A stretch of DNA of 64,000 nt from Lepas anatifera (GCA_034440635.1 JAOTON010001132.1:1-64000); one strand, 5' to 3'; shown: positions 47,270 to 59,603, numbered from the stretch's first letter. Made by a program: numbers and translations. Notes: generated from the sequence alone by a model not told the origin.

Positions 47270-47517
47270 ACTAGCAACACCCACAATGAAGGGTTGATTT
47301 AGAAACCAAAGTTAAACGTCCCACAAAGCACAGGGACGGCCGCCCCGCTTAGGTCACCCTCTCGCCAGTCAGTTGCCAGCCGACCTGCACGTCGGGTAAA
47401 CTATTGCGCGCCGGAGCGTCTCAGGGGAACCGATCCCAAGCCTGGAAATGCACTGCCACTGCCTGCTTCTGAGCAGGGGTCGGAGCCCAACGCTCTACCA
47501 ACTGAGCTACAGGGCTC
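47270..47517 (-). mobile_element. tRNA-derived SINE
   Basis: The minus strand starts GAGCCCTGTAGCTCAGTTGG and TAGAGC, a very good tRNA 5' half with box A. The 3' half does not close a cloverleaf. A body follows with TGTGGGACGTTTAAC, similar to conserved central text of several animal SINE superfamilies. So it is a SINE and not a tRNA gene. Confidence 0.65.
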
Positions 47518-47674
47518 AAAAGTAGTTCGGTGGTCGCCGACCAAATACAAATATCGACTGCTGGTTGTCCGAAAAATATTCCAGATAGAATTGTTTACTG
47601 GTTAACTGCACAGCCTGGAAAGTAAAACAAGCGCTGTGAAGCGGTCTCTATTGCACATAAATCAAACATACGTA

Positions 47675-47902
47675 CATAGGCGGATCCAGGATTGCCGATC
47701 GGAGGGGCACCTTCCCGGGGGCGCCATCCGACCAGGGAGCGCCACTTATGACCGGCAAAACCTATCAGGTGGGCGCAATCCTTCGGTGGGCGCCGACTTT
47801 CGTATGTTGGGGGTGGGAAGCGACATTTGGGGGCGCCATCGACCTTTCAGGGGGCGCCGAGGGTCGATCGGGGGCACGTGCCCCTTCCCTGGATCCGCCT
47901 TG
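47675..47902 (-). mobile_element. hAT-like MITE (inverted copy)
   Basis: It starts CATAGGCGGATCCAGG and ends CCTGGATCCGCCTTG. The internal text is the reverse complement of the 48784 copy. The flanks contain atacgta on the left and atacgtc on the right, a probable decayed target duplication. Confidence 0.8.
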
Positions 47903-48117
47903 ATACGTCATACATCAAACTTACACAACAGACATACCATGCAGCTTGCATGTTAAAAGTCTGCAAATCTGTTCGACAAATTTGAATAATACGGGCAGAC
48001 AAGCACTGGCTCATCACGTATTGTCCAACCAAAACGTAGTCCTTTTCCAAACTGGCTCTCTGGGAAGATCTTAAGCACTGCTTTCCCAGGATGCTTGGTC
48101 GTGGAATGTTTGTAGGT

Positions 48118-48345
48118 GCTCACATAAGTGTCACCACCGGCAAAAAGTGGGGGCCAGCAAATTTCAACCTGATGCTGACAAAAACTTTCCACATCAGGAT
48201 CAAAACTGTTCAATTTGGGCTCCTCACTGCATTCCGCAGCGGCTGGATATAAGAATGTCCGGTTGTCTCTCATTTTGACTGAGATCAGGAAATTTTTGGC
48301 CAAAGTGCGGGGGCCAGGCCCCTGGCCCCCTTTCCGACGCGTATG
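48118..48345 (-). mobile_element. Short repeat with palindromic end (paired with 56105-56335)
   Basis: The reverse complement matches 56105-56335: 'gtcggaaa', a ggccaggggcctggccc palindrome, 'ttggccaaa', 'atctcagtcaaaatg', 'gaacagtttt', 'gtcagcatcaggtt', 'ccggtggtga'. It has no ORF and is probably a non-autonomous DNA element. Confidence 0.7.
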
Positions 48346-48783
48346 GGTGCTCATTCAGCCAGGCAATGCCCAGACTGACACTATTTTCTCACCCACTTTA
48401 AAAGGGCGCGAGCCGGAAAAATTAACCTCCGGTATGCGCTGCATCATTGCCCACCCGCTAAATCTAAAAGCACCGTCCTCAATAAATGTCCAGCGTCTCC
48501 AGCCGTCAATATTTACATTTGAATTCTGAAGGAATTGCCCTGGCGGCAGGAGTTAGCACTCACCCGTCTCCGCCGCCGTCCGGCAACCCGACAACCAACC
48601 AAGCTACTCAAACGCAGCATTTGACAATAACGAAACGGTATTTTTCTTCAACATATGACACTTTGTAAGACTGACATCCCTGAAGATATAGAATAAATAT
48701 TTCTGAATAAAATAACAACAATAACAGCAGTTCTGATCGTATTATAGCTCTCTTCTATTTATTCCGTTGAACAATGTTACGTT

Positions 48784-49034
48784 CATAGGCGGATCCAGGG
48801 GGGCAGGGGGCACGGCCCCTGATCGACCCTCGGCGCCCCCTGAAAGGTCGATGGCGCCCCCTGAAATGTCGCTTCCACCCCCAGGATGCGAAGTCGGCGC
48901 CCACCGATAGGATTTGGCGCCCACCTGATAGCTTTTGCCGGTCATAAGTGGCGCCCCTGGTCCGGATGGCGCCCCCGGTCCGGATGGCGCCCCCGGGAAG
49001 GTGCCCCCGATCGGCAATCCTGGATCCGCCTATG
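48784..49034 (+). mobile_element. Intact hAT-type MITE with perfect TIRs and 8-bp TSD
   Basis: The 16-bp inverted ends CATAGGCGGATCCAGG and CCTGGATCCGCCTATG are perfect. Both flanks read GTTACGTT, an 8-bp target-site duplication as made by hAT transposases. The 251-bp interior is built of repeated 'ggcgcc' phrases and has no transposase. Confidence 0.92.
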
Positions 49035-49430
49035 GTTACGTTATTTGTGTACGATTTGGTTGTCGACTGCAGATCTGCGCCGATGACTCCCGGACAACCA
49101 GCGTAGCCATAAACGGGGTATGGCAGCGTACCACAGGTGACAGAGCAGAATGGTGACGTATGTACCAGGTCTGAAGCATGGTGCTTTTGGTACCCAAAAC
49201 AGAGGTACAATAAATCAATAAATGAAAGATCGGTGCAACAGACGAGATCAAAAGGCAAGGCCAATGTTTTTGAACCAATCCGTTCTGACAGGTGCCATCT
49301 GGTATTCATCTTCCAGCATAGCTTGATTTGGTCGCCCCGACAAGTAACAAAAGGTTTTGTGGGTCGCCGGTGGGGACGGTAGGACGGGCCTTTTTAGCCC
49401 TGCTGAGCTACCGGGGCGGCGGCTTTGCTT

Positions 49431-49462
49431 CCGGCGACTTTGCTTCCCCGCAAAGTCGCCGG
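49431..49462. repeat. Perfect 13-bp hairpin
   Basis: ccggcgactttgc, the loop ttcccc, then gcaaagtcgccgg. The left arm is preceded by a related ggcggctttgcttcc, so it arose next to a 15-base direct duplication. Its function is unknown. Confidence 0.85.
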
Positions 49463-49793
49463 ATTTTCCTGTGTGAAAAGAAATCACTATTATTTGGGGT
49501 CCTGTTCCCCCCCGCACTAAACAACCGGCGCAGATACACTTTTGCTGGTCCTTGACTAAATTTGACCCTCCGATATATTGTCTGTAATTGAAGAGACTGG
49601 GTATTCCGACGGGGCGTTGTTAGGTTCACTCTGGGGTGTATGCAGGCATTCCTGCAGGTTGGATGCGTGAGTGTTGCTCGGTTCTGCCTCGACTGTTTTA
49701 CCGTCTTGATGCGACTTGCTTTTTGCCTCACTCACCACTGTAGGTGATCGTGGACTGGCTTAGATCCACTTTCTAAACATTTCCTCCGCACCT

Positions 49794-50098
49794 TATGAGC
49801 GGTTCCAGGATTGCTGATCAGGGAACACATGGTAGGGACAGGCGCAATCTGGACCAGGGGCGCGCACTTTTGGACAGGAAAGCCGGGTACGACAGCTTGC
49901 ATTTGTCGTATCAGATGGACGACAAATAATATGGGGGTGTCGATGCCCGCATTCTGGGGGCGGGAAGGGGAAGGACATTTCGAAATTTCAGGTAGGTCCA
50001 TCATCAACATTGCAGGGAGAGGCGCTGTTATCATTTAGGGGACGCCCAAGGTCGATCGGGGCAGGGCAGGCAAAGTTCCCTCCCCTGGATCTGTCCAG
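49794..50098 (-). mobile_element. Diverged hAT-like MITE
   Basis: The reverse complement carries the family's phrases ('gatcga', 'ggcgcccc', 'aaatgtcc', 'caatcctgga'). The ends gagcggttccagg and cctggatctgtcc are decayed. Confidence 0.55.
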
Positions 50099-50109
50099 GC
50101 AACTAATAA

Positions 50110-50620
50110 CTATTCCTTCAGCTCTGCCCGGCCGAGCTCCCCCAGCCGGCGTCTCCGTTTGTGGAGTAAGCGGCCCTTTCTACTGGGACAGCACCTGGTG
50201 GCGAGCCCGGACAGGATGCTCGGGCTAGAGTTGACGATGGCGAAGGTATCTTTAACACAGGCGGTAGCCCACCTAACGTGCAGGCGGAAGCTGCTCGCCG
50301 GGCTGCTGGAAGCAGCACCTTCTGCTGAACGGGCGGTGGCGTCGCTGGAGCTGGGCGCCTTGCATGCTGGGAGGTGGTGGCGGAGGAATCCCGCTTGGCG
50401 GTGACGCTTACTTGAGTCCTGCGTTTTGTTTTATTTTAGGTTACCGCTCGCCCGTTCGCGCTTGTTGTGACATCTGCGCAACTTTGCGCTCGTGGCCGTC
50501 ATGGCGCAGATTAGGGAGGTGGTGCCTTCTTGCAGCTTGCATGGTCGACAGCAAGGGCTTCGAGAGAGCCAAGAGCACGGTCACTAGACACTGGGACACT
50601 GCTCGGGAGTGCATATAATC
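50110..50620 (+). other. GC-rich, exon-like stretch, unassigned
   Basis: A pyrimidine-rich run ending in ttcag at about 50119 is followed by an open stretch to TAA near 50168. 50213-50404 then keeps an open frame with Ala/Leu/Arg-rich text. The base composition is like that of the exons in this window, but no family is recognised and the pieces do not join by phase. It may be a terminal exon, a LINE scrap, or chance. Confidence 0.2.
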
Positions 50621-50807
50621 CCCCGATCGATTTTTACTACTCCCGCGCAGTGGCAGGTGCAGACCGAAGATCCCTGGGGGGGGGGGGGGGCAACAGGGCC
50701 CAAAATCGTGTTGACATTTTTTTGTTGAAGAAAATCGGCAAAAATGTGGGGTTTCAGGGGAATTGCCCGGTCCCCTCCCCCGTCGGGTACGCCAATGCTT
50801 CTGCCCA

Positions 50808-51003
50808 TGCATGGGGGCCGAAAGCGGGGAGATGGGGGGACACGTCCCCCTTGTTGGCCAACCAGAGGGGACGTTCCTCCCAAAATGTGTGGATCCATCG
50901 TCATTAATGCTGTCAGGTATCGAATATGCTCAAAATTCGCCTCCTCCGGTCAGCACCAGTCCGGGTTCGTCCCCCTGAAAAATTCCGTGGCGGTGCCCAT
51001 TGG
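50808..51003 (+). mobile_element. MITE-like repeat (family of 11998 and 5895)
   Basis: It carries 'ggccgaaagcgggga', 'ttggccaacca', 'tcgtcattaatgctgtcagg' and 'gtcagcaccagtccggg', and ends in 'ggcggtgccc'. A G15 homopolymer lies upstream at about 50676-50690. Confidence 0.65.
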
Positions 51004-52147
51004 CGGACGCAGGGGGCATTTCCGGCCATGGCCCCCCAAAGGTCGGGGAAATTTGTAAAAAATGTATTTAAACTAGGTCTGTCGAGCAAAAAAATTCCGC
51101 CCCCCAGGAGGGCGATCAGGTACTTGGAGAGGTAGCTTAGGTCTGTTGAGCACCAAATTGGACGTCCCCGTGCAGGAGGCTAGGCAGACATGGGTTCGCC
51201 CCCTCCCCTCCAAAAAAAATCGGGTCTGCGTTGGCCCCTGGCGGTGCCAATGCTCCAGCCTATTCGTGTGTGCGATCATGTAAGCTATGAGCCCTGTTCC
51301 ACCTGTCAGCACAGTTTTATCAGCACCAATCAGCGGGCCGTGTTGCGCGTACGTCACAGGATTGTAGCCTCTCCCCGGGAACTAGTTCTAGAGGTTTTAC
51401 GGGCTGATGGCCTGCTGTTTGCGCTGATGAAAAATAGCAAGTGCACGAAGTGGCAGCCTAATATTTTTTAATGGTATAAAGGTTAAAGTTCCCTTTGCTT
51501 ACCACAAACAAGAGGCGATTATGGCGCTGATATTTCTTTCTGGAGGAGTGGCTAGAGGTCCTGCTGACAAAACTGTGCTGACAGCTGGAACAGGGCTATG
51601 GACGCAGTGGAGGTAAGCTACGGGTTCATTCGGAGATTATTACTTCACTTTATAAAGGGATGAATCACTTCCAAATTACCATTTAGATGCTACCATATTT
51701 GCTTACTTGGCGCGCATGGTTCATTTGTGACAGCGAGGGTAATCAAACTAAAACGTTCAAGTACGAGCTCTCACATTCGTCAACCGGTGTACAGAAACTC
51801 GTCGTTCGTCGTCGTCCTTGGATCAAGGTATGCTAGGCCGTAGTACATCATTCGTTTGACGACCATAGATAAGGTACGGAGCAAGTTAGGAGGTACGGAG
51901 GATGATTCCTCAGGGTAGGGACACAAACAATGCCTAGTTAGAATCGATCGGGAACAAGTTGGATGCTGTGAACACCAGGGTAATAGAAAACCTTGTGATG
52001 ATTGTTGCCAACATAGCTTAACATCAGTTGGGACTCCCAGCGATTGCACTGTAATCCAGAATGCACAACTGGATTATATTAAGATTATTTCAGATACTAA
52101 AGGGCCTTGGCACGTGCTGCTGCAGTTTCTGGATTCAGTGGTACACC

Positions 52148-52505
52148 AGTCTGCAAAGTCAAAGTATGGCAGCAGGCCAGACAAGTCACACCAACCATTT
52201 AAAATTCTCACACTGCCAGCCACCAAAAATTCACACCAATCTGCCATATACCAGGGAGAAAAAGACTCATTCCTACCCACACAATGCAATGCTACTTCTT
52301 ATTAGTTATTTGAGGACTTTTTATAAGGCCCGCTCTGATGTCTTTATAACCATTTAGCCATTATTTGTTTTGGTTTTCAGTGTCACCTTCCTCACACCAG
52401 TCTCACAAATTCGCACCAGGTTGATAAAATTTGCACCACTCACTCCTGTCTCCAAGTGCACTCGCACCGACGAGATCTCATCGAAAATGTCATGCTTTGC
52501 ACGCT
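52148..52505 (+). repeat. Dispersed repeat copy 2 (paired with 7648-8003)
   Basis: It has the same order of phrases as the 7648 copy, with divergence throughout. The surrounding 51.0-53.6 kb otherwise shows no gene. A possible tRNA-like relic (ctagctcagttaggtgtctc) lies near 53210. Confidence 0.75.
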
Positions 52506-53689
52506 GGGTGGTAGAAAAAATAACTGTAGAATCACAGCCCAAGGTTGTCACTTGGCTATTATAAGTACCATCTCAAATTTTGTGTTTATTAGAAATTGGC
52601 ATAGGGAAAAATTTGTGGAAGTGGTAAATAATGACAGTGACAACAGTCATTGGTTGGAATAGGTACCACATAGCTACAGTCATTGCAGGAAGGTCTGGAC
52701 TGCTGTTACACTTTCATTAGGGCTGGTCTCCTTGTGCTTCTTCAGCTTCTGCTGGTGTCACCTGGTCTTTTTGCAGCATGCTGTACATGCTGAGAAAAGT
52801 GATAGTCATAGCAGTGTTTTCCTGCTACTGTGTGATGTCTGTGCCAGAGCCTTAATCCCTATCACATTAACTCCCAAAATAAAGCTTGACAATAAGTGGC
52901 AGCAGAGAATCTTAATTGCAGAGGGACAAGGGGGATTTAAATACATTTTTTCCAGTCAATACTAAACTTCTCATCCCTGGACTGGGGGTGGTTAACCTCC
53001 TCCCCTCACTTCTACAGTGGTGCCTTCCATGCTGATCAGCAAAATTTTGAAGTGGCCTGTGTTCTGGTATTTGTTCTAATTCTATTGTATTGTCTTGATT
53101 GTCAGTGATAAGTTTTATTTTTTCCCTCATATGCTTTTGCTAATCTGGGGTGCATTTAACAAATATTTAAGCAGGCAATGAAGAAAGGGACTCAGGTACC
53201 TATCTAGCTCAGTTAGGTGTCTCACCTACTGGGCCTGAACCCAGTCAGAAAAATATGGCAGGTGACCCAATGGGAGAAGTCAGGCTGCTAAAATCATACA
53301 GAGAATGGACTTCACTCAATCTAAGCTCATCAAACAAAACTGCTATAGTTGATGGTCTGCTGATACCTACCAGTCTCTACCAATCTTTTCCTGAAATGCC
53401 TATCATGCAGGAGGAAATTGTTGTTTGAGAGCAGCTTGGAGCAGTTGCTAGAATTCAGAGACGGCGGATTCCATTTTCGAGAAGTGGTGCAAGATTTTCT
53501 GGAGGGGGCGCCTTCCTCCCCAGGGGGGCGCCTTCATCTCTTGGGGGCGCCTTTGCTATCCAATGGCGTTCTGCAGAAACTCTTTGGACTCGGCGTGCGA
53601 GGCCACTTGGGGTGGTTTATTTCTAATATTCCGAAAAATAGGTATTTTAGATTTCGCGAAAACTCAGTCGTATCGGATTTGTATCAGCA

Positions 53690-54370
53690 ACAGAGTGGCA
53701 TAGCCCAGGATTCTGTGATTTTCATAGCCTTGTTTGCAGTTATGACCAATGATATTGCAGACACTTCCCGCAAACATACGGCATGTGCTTTTCGTTGAAG
53801 AGTTCACAATATGGGTGACAGCGTCCACTACAGCAGCTGCGCAGAGGCGGCTGCAGCTTGACCTTGACACATTGCAGCAATGGGTCATATGCAATGGACT
53901 GAAATTTTCAAGTTCAAAGACATAGTGCATGCACTTTTATAATAGACATTGAGACTGAATACCCGATTTTGTAAATTCGCGGAAATCCGAGCGACGTTGT
54001 AGCAGAAACCATATTTATCAGGCTCACACTCGATAAGCTTTCATATGTGCCACACCTGAAGGATTTCCGCAAAAAAATGTTTCGATACGCTGAAAATACT
54101 GAAGGTGTTGACGAGGATGAGATACCGTGCAGATAGAGAAATGTTTCTCATGCTATACACGTTATACGCTTATCGCCTATATATATACGTTATGCGCACG
54201 TTATACGCTCATTGTTATACGCTACGTTATAAGCTTCTTATGCTGTATAGATCACTTATTCGTCCGAAGATCGAGTATGGCTGTGTCAGAGCCGCATGAC
54301 GAAATCCATGGAGCGAAGCGGATTGAGATTTCTCAAGAGGCTCTATTCTGGCCGTTTGGCGGTTCTGACA
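53690..54370 (+). pseudogene. LINE reverse transcriptase fragment (5' part of a split element)
   Basis: Broken text of a non-LTR RT runs left to right: LFAVMTNDIADT (before the catalytic YVDD-type motif), then RRLQLDLDTLQQWVICNGLK with FSSSKT, then LDKLSYVPHLKDFRKK, then LMLYRSLIRPKIEYGCV. The order is that of the palm and thumb of I- or Jockey-group elements. Frames shift and stops occur, so it is dead. It seems to continue at about 59870. Confidence 0.7.
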
Positions 54371-54939
54371 GTTGATACCAGGGCTCTGCAATTGTGTAGG
54401 GTGATTGCCCTTTTACGCTAGACGCCCAAACTAAGGCCCCGAATTTAAATTCAAAATAGTTTTTGAGAAATTTTGGAACAAATGTTTTCAATTTTGCATT
54501 TTTATTTCTTAAGCGACGAACTTGAACTTTGCCTCCTTTTGAATAAGCAACAAGGCCACCTAAGAAAAAAAGTTCGAACTGGTCCAACAATATTTATTAC
54601 GCCAAAACGCAGTATTTCTAGTACAAGCAAAAAAGATATTGAAATTTGACAGCCGACTTGTAAGCTCGAAATGTCAGAAGGCACGCTTCAGTTAGTTTAA
54701 AGACAGCCACGTGGAGGCAGCTACGTCAATTTTCTTGTGCTTAGGCATAGTTTCCAGTGGAAAACGTAAAATTCTGACCTAGTTTTTGCCATTTTGCCGG
54801 AGGACTACATTTTTGCTCATTTCATTTAAATCTTAATCTCTCGCGATCCAATGCGCCGATTTGACTTTTCATTTCAAATAATGAAAGAACATTGCTTCCG
54901 CCTGATAGTATTCGGAGATGGATATCGTGATAATAAAAT

Positions 54940-55520
54940 TCATTGTCTTATATGGGCAATTCCAGCACCAATCGACCAGCCAAATGGCAAATCTACACGG
55001 TACCTCTTCGATTTTCTTCAAAATAATTTTATAGGGTTCTCATGGGCCGTAAAGACGAATCAGAAAGTTTTAGCTCGATTGGAGTAAAACTTTAGAAGTT
55101 ATTGCCTCAGGCATTTTTTGAAAATCTGCTTACAGTGCATTTTTTAGGTGATCATAAAACCCACAGAGACTGATGAAATATGCTTAAAGTATATATTTTC
55201 CTGTCTGAAATGCGCCGAAGAACTCGAATCTGAAGTCTGTTTGACCCTAGGTCACTTGTGAAAAAAGTTGTGATTTGACCTTGACCTAGGGTCACATTCA
55301 AAATTTGCTGGTACACCTTTTGTTCAAAATGGCATATTCCAAATTAAAGATTGAACTTTTCTCCTTCCATTAAAATAGGTTAGAACATCCGTTTTTTATA
55401 TCTACTAGTGTTTTTAACACGCTTAGTGGAGGGTAGCCTGGCATCAACACGTAATGAAGGGGTCCCGAAATGCCTCCCCTGAGATTTCACCAATTAAGAG
55501 GGTTAGCAAAACGCGTGTTG
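54940..55520 (+). repeat. Left arm of an inverted-repeat pair
   Basis: It matches 58569-59130 in reverse complement over several hundred bases: 'aattccagcaccaatcgacc', 'tagggttctcatgg', 'agttattgcctcaggcattt', 'gaaaatctgcttacagtgca', 'gttagaacatccgtttttta'. Substitutions are scattered and there is no ORF. Confidence 0.85.
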
Positions 55521-55559
55521 CGGGTTTTGTGAGGGCTGTAGAATGTGTTTTTAGGCTAG

Positions 55560-56040
55560 ATTTCATGGACCTAGACCAGTATCCTCAAGGTCAAATGAGG
55601 TCATAGAGGTCAAATGTAGGCCGTACCTGACACTTAGCGAAATGCCGTTACTGTGCGAAACAAAGTCGCGAATACACTTTGAGCGGGCAAATTTCATAAA
55701 GAGAAGATATAAATTGTTCTCTGGAATATTTAGGTCGAGGTCGGTCAAGGTAATTGACAATGACACCACAACGTGAGATATTTCCATAATGGATGCACAT
55801 ACGTTGAAGCTTGCATAGAAGCAACCATTAAGCAATCAATGAGTTTGACCTTGACCCACGGTCTTTGGCCTGTGACCTGGAACTTATCATTCTGTAACCT
55901 CAGCTGTAACATAAAAACATCATACACGTATTGCCAGGGAACTTCATGTGACCGAAAGCTGTGCGATCAACAATTGCGATAATGTTTATATGACCTTGGT
56001 CTGTAACCTATGATCTAGTGAAATGATCTTAACATACAAC
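55560..56040 (+). repeat. AGGTCA-rich repeat segment
   Basis: Three AGGTCA half-sites lie in line at 55588-55593, 55598-55603 and 55607-55612, with 4- and 3-base spacers. More gaccttgac and gtgacc elements follow to 56000. It belongs to the same dispersed family as 9510 and 40780. Confidence 0.6.
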
Positions 56041-56104
56041 TCTGACGATGCTACGTTTTCGTCGCATCGCTAGGTCTGCAATGCATTTGAACTGGTGTGA
56101 CCGC

Positions 56105-56335
56105 ACATAGGCGTCGGAAAAGAAGGCCAGGGGGCCTGGCCCCCACTTTTTGGCCCAAAATTTCCTTATCTCAGTCAAAATGGGAGAAAACCTGAAATTT
56201 GCATAAACGGTAACTGTGGAGGGCATCGAGGAGCCCAAATTTGAACAGTTTTTGGTCATATCATGGAAAGGTTTTTGTCAGCATCAGGTTTAAGTTTGAC
56301 TGGCCCCACTTTTTTCCGGTGGCGGTGCTTATGTG
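56105..56335 (+). mobile_element. Short repeat with palindromic end, copy 2
   Basis: It starts 'ataggcgtcggaaaagaagg' and then a palindromic ggccagggggcctggcc, and ends in 'ccggtggcggtgcttatgtg'. It is the inverse of the 48118-48345 copy. Confidence 0.7.
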
Positions 56336-56986
56336 GCCGCAGATTATGGCTATTTAGAAATATACATCTGATTTTGTAAGCCTGTAGGTCAGTCAGTGCG
56401 TAAACATAGAGGACAGATTTTCAAAGTTCTTTCCAAAATTAACTCGCTCATCGATGTTGTTTTTCTGCCATGAAGGGTTTCCGGCCACCTCGGGTAATTA
56501 TGCTTAAGCCCTGTCCGACTGCGTGTTAATGCTCATTACAGTGCTTTAAAGGATGATGATAACTCGTCGCTGGGGCTTCGACAGCATATTGGAAAGGTAG
56601 TGGGACAAAATGGTGATACAATAGGAACAGTGCTAGAAGTCTGAAGAAAGCCAAATAAGGCAATCGTGGTTTCCCGTGTTCATATATAGAACTCGCCTAT
56701 CGCGTCGATTCAAATAAGTTTTTTTCTGCATCGGACCGAAGCAAGCATTTTCCACTCGCGAGTTAGTACTAGAGCAATACTCTCTCCTTGACGATATCTT
56801 TGCGCGATTTTACTCTCCTTGAAGTTAAAGGAAGCAAACATTTGTCAACACGTGGAAAAATATATATGTATGTACACCGGACACCGGTTTGCAACAATGC
56901 ACCGAAATACGGGAGCCGGCGCCTCCATGAGCTGTCTTTGTGCTGAGCTGACCTTACGCTGTCACAGTAGGCAGCTCTGTTCCGTC

Positions 56987-57381
56987 CAGTGGCGGATCCA
57001 GGGGGAAGCAAAAACGGCATGTCCCCCAAATGGAAAGCTAGGGGCAAAACTATGTTTTTGCCCCCCTCCCCCAAGCGGTCGACCTGCTTTATGCCCCGAC
57101 TCATTTTTAATTTATAAGCAAGATTTCGGTGCTTCAACTCTCAACTTCAAACAGAACCAGCTAAGTTCAGTGTAAATATTGGGTCTTGGATAGAAAAAAG
57201 TATTTTGTGCCCATACTTTTTCACCCCGTGACGTTTTTTTGCCTTTTGGCTCAAATATCCCAAATCCTACTGTCAAATCATATTATTGTAGCACAATTTT
57301 TCACTGCGTGACGTTTTTTCTCTTTTTTCCTTTTTGACTTTGGTTTGCTCCTCCCAAACCGACCGGCTAGATCTGCCACTG
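56987..57381 (+). mobile_element. hAT-type MITE with perfect 8-bp TSD
   Basis: The ends CAGTGGCGGATCCAG and CTAGATCTGCCACTG form inverted repeats starting with CAGTGG, typical of hAT. Both flanks are GTTCCGTC. The 395-bp interior contains tttttcac and gtgacg phrases repeated twice and no transposase. It differs in interior from the CATAGG family. Confidence 0.9.
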
Positions 57382-58489
57382 GTTCCGTCGATGTCTTCAG
57401 AGAGCTCTCGCACCTGCATGGTGTTCAGGTTTACGGGTGTGAAACGATGAAACCGTTGGGTGCCCTTGATCTTCAACGCCGAGCTGTACCACTGTATCAG
57501 TCGTTTTGACATTTCAAAGACCTCCTCTCTACTGACAAACGCGAAATGGATTGTGGTGTCGAAGTATTGCGTCAGAAAAGAGAACATCAATAGAAGATCC
57601 AAGATCTGATCCTTTTCTTCTCTCCTTTACCTTGCTTACCTTGGCTGTTCTTCTAACTTTACCGCCAACTCCGTCACAGGCGTTCTTCCCGTGGCTGGTA
57701 GCAAAAAGCGTTATTCACATGGTATTTGAAAGTCTGTCTGGATGATAACAAGCATTGATAAAGTGAAAATTGTTTTTGTATTGGCCACCGCACCCGTCTG
57801 ATACGTAATGTGTTTTCTTCAAACTTGGCATGTGGGTGCGTAGCCAAGGTACGGGTTTGTGCTGCAAGATATGAGCCATGACGTGAGAGTGCTTTAAGTC
57901 GTCACTTAAAAAAAAAAACTTCTACTGCACCGGACTCCATCCTCAATCCAGTATGGAACAAAAAGGTGTACAGTCACCTGCTTTGCAGACCAGTGATACG
58001 ACTGAGCAGCATTTTGCGCAGCACATGTATTATTTTCTGATAAGTCATCGATGACTACGGCTTTCCCCCTTTGGTGCCTTTTCCTTCCAGTTTGCTATAT
58101 AATGCCCTTGAGCCATATATATGTAGTGGTGATGGGTTAGGTTACATACATTCTCACTCAAGGGATCAACAAATCGCTCTATATTATCCACGCAATCCGA
58201 ACGCGTCGATTCTCTCTCTGATTTTGACCATTCTTTGAACGTAATATCTTCAGAAGCCATTTGCACGGGAGTCAAAAGAGTATAAATACTCCCTAACCTC
58301 CTCCTATCTAGGGCTCCTTTGACGTGAGGGTGTCCACTGTCACCGTACTGTTATATTTTTCAATATCACTGTTTCAATATATCACTGTTATATATTTCAA
58401 ACGTTTCGCAACTTTTTCCGTATAATCACGGCACTTCACTAAAGGTGTCCGGTATGACGTACATACATTTAACATATATGACCTGATTT

Positions 58490-59130
58490 GACCTTAAAGA
58501 TATAGATATAAGTCCATACAATTGAGCTCAAATAAAACAGTTAACAGGCCTCACAAATCCCGGAACATGTGTTTTCCTAACCCTCTTAATTGGCAAGATT
58601 TCAGGGGAGGCATTTCGGGACCCCCTTCATTACGTGTTGACACCAGACCATCCTCCACTGTGCGTGTTAAAAACACTAGTAGATATAAAAAACGGATGTT
58701 CTAACCTATTTTATTGGACGGAAAAAAGTTCAATCTTAAATTTGAGATATTCCATTTTGAAAACAAGGTGTACCAGCAAGTTTGGGACATGACCTTAGGT
58801 CAAGGTCAAATCATAATTATTTTCACAAGTGACCTAGGGTCAAACGGACTTCAGATTCGAGTTTTTCGGTTCATTTCAGACAGGAAAAGGTATATTTAAT
58901 ACATAGTTCATCAGTCTCTGTGGGTTGTATGGTCATCTAAAAAATGCACTGTAAGCAGATTTTCAAAAAATGCCTGAGGCAATAACTTCTAAAGTTTTAT
59001 TCCGATTGAGCTGAAACTCTCAGATTCAGCTTCGGGGTCCATGAGAACCCTATATGCCAATTTTAAAGAAAATCGGAGAGGTACCGTGTAGGCCTTGGTC
59101 GATTGGTGCTGGAATTGCCCATATGTAGAA
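58490..59130 (-). repeat. Right arm of the inverted-repeat pair
   Basis: It is the reverse complement of 54940-55520 plus flanking AGGTCA-type text. With the left arm it brackets about 3 kb holding two unrelated MITEs. Confidence 0.85.
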
Positions 59131-59603
59131 ATATAATTTTAGTAGAAAACCTTTTATTTGCAGCTTTTCGGTTCAGAGCACATGTCATTCACAAGCTCAG
59201 AATTGACATGACTGAATAGGAAAATTAATTGCAGTCATTCAATTCATTTACACTACCCACTTATCTCCAACGGCTTTCGAGTAATTCGTCCGAAAGGGTA
59301 TTTCAAGGAGCTAAATTTCTCGGAACATGTCTGCTTCTCACCATGGTTTCAAGTCCTCAAAATGAATGGAAGTGGATGCAATTTGGCATAAAGCTAGCTT
59401 AGGGTCCTGGGTCGCCGATACAAGTGATTCTAGGCGAATCTAATGTTTGGTTCGTCTTCTAGAAGCAGCTTTATACCATGCCTTTTCTGTACGAACACAA
59501 CACCCGGCGCCACGATCACGGCATCGTTTTGATTGCGTGATACCGGCCAGTGACCTCCTGACGGGTCACAGGTGTAGGGTTAGTGGGAGTCGGTACAGTG
59601 TGG

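Noticed and set aside
47460..47517. Functional tRNA gene on the minus strand
   Set aside because: Good 5' half with box A, but the T arm and acceptor stem do not close; body text continues as in a SINE.
50140..50620. Possible terminal exon or small gene in GC-rich DNA
   Set aside because: No phase-consistent chain of exons and no family match; kept only as a low-confidence region.
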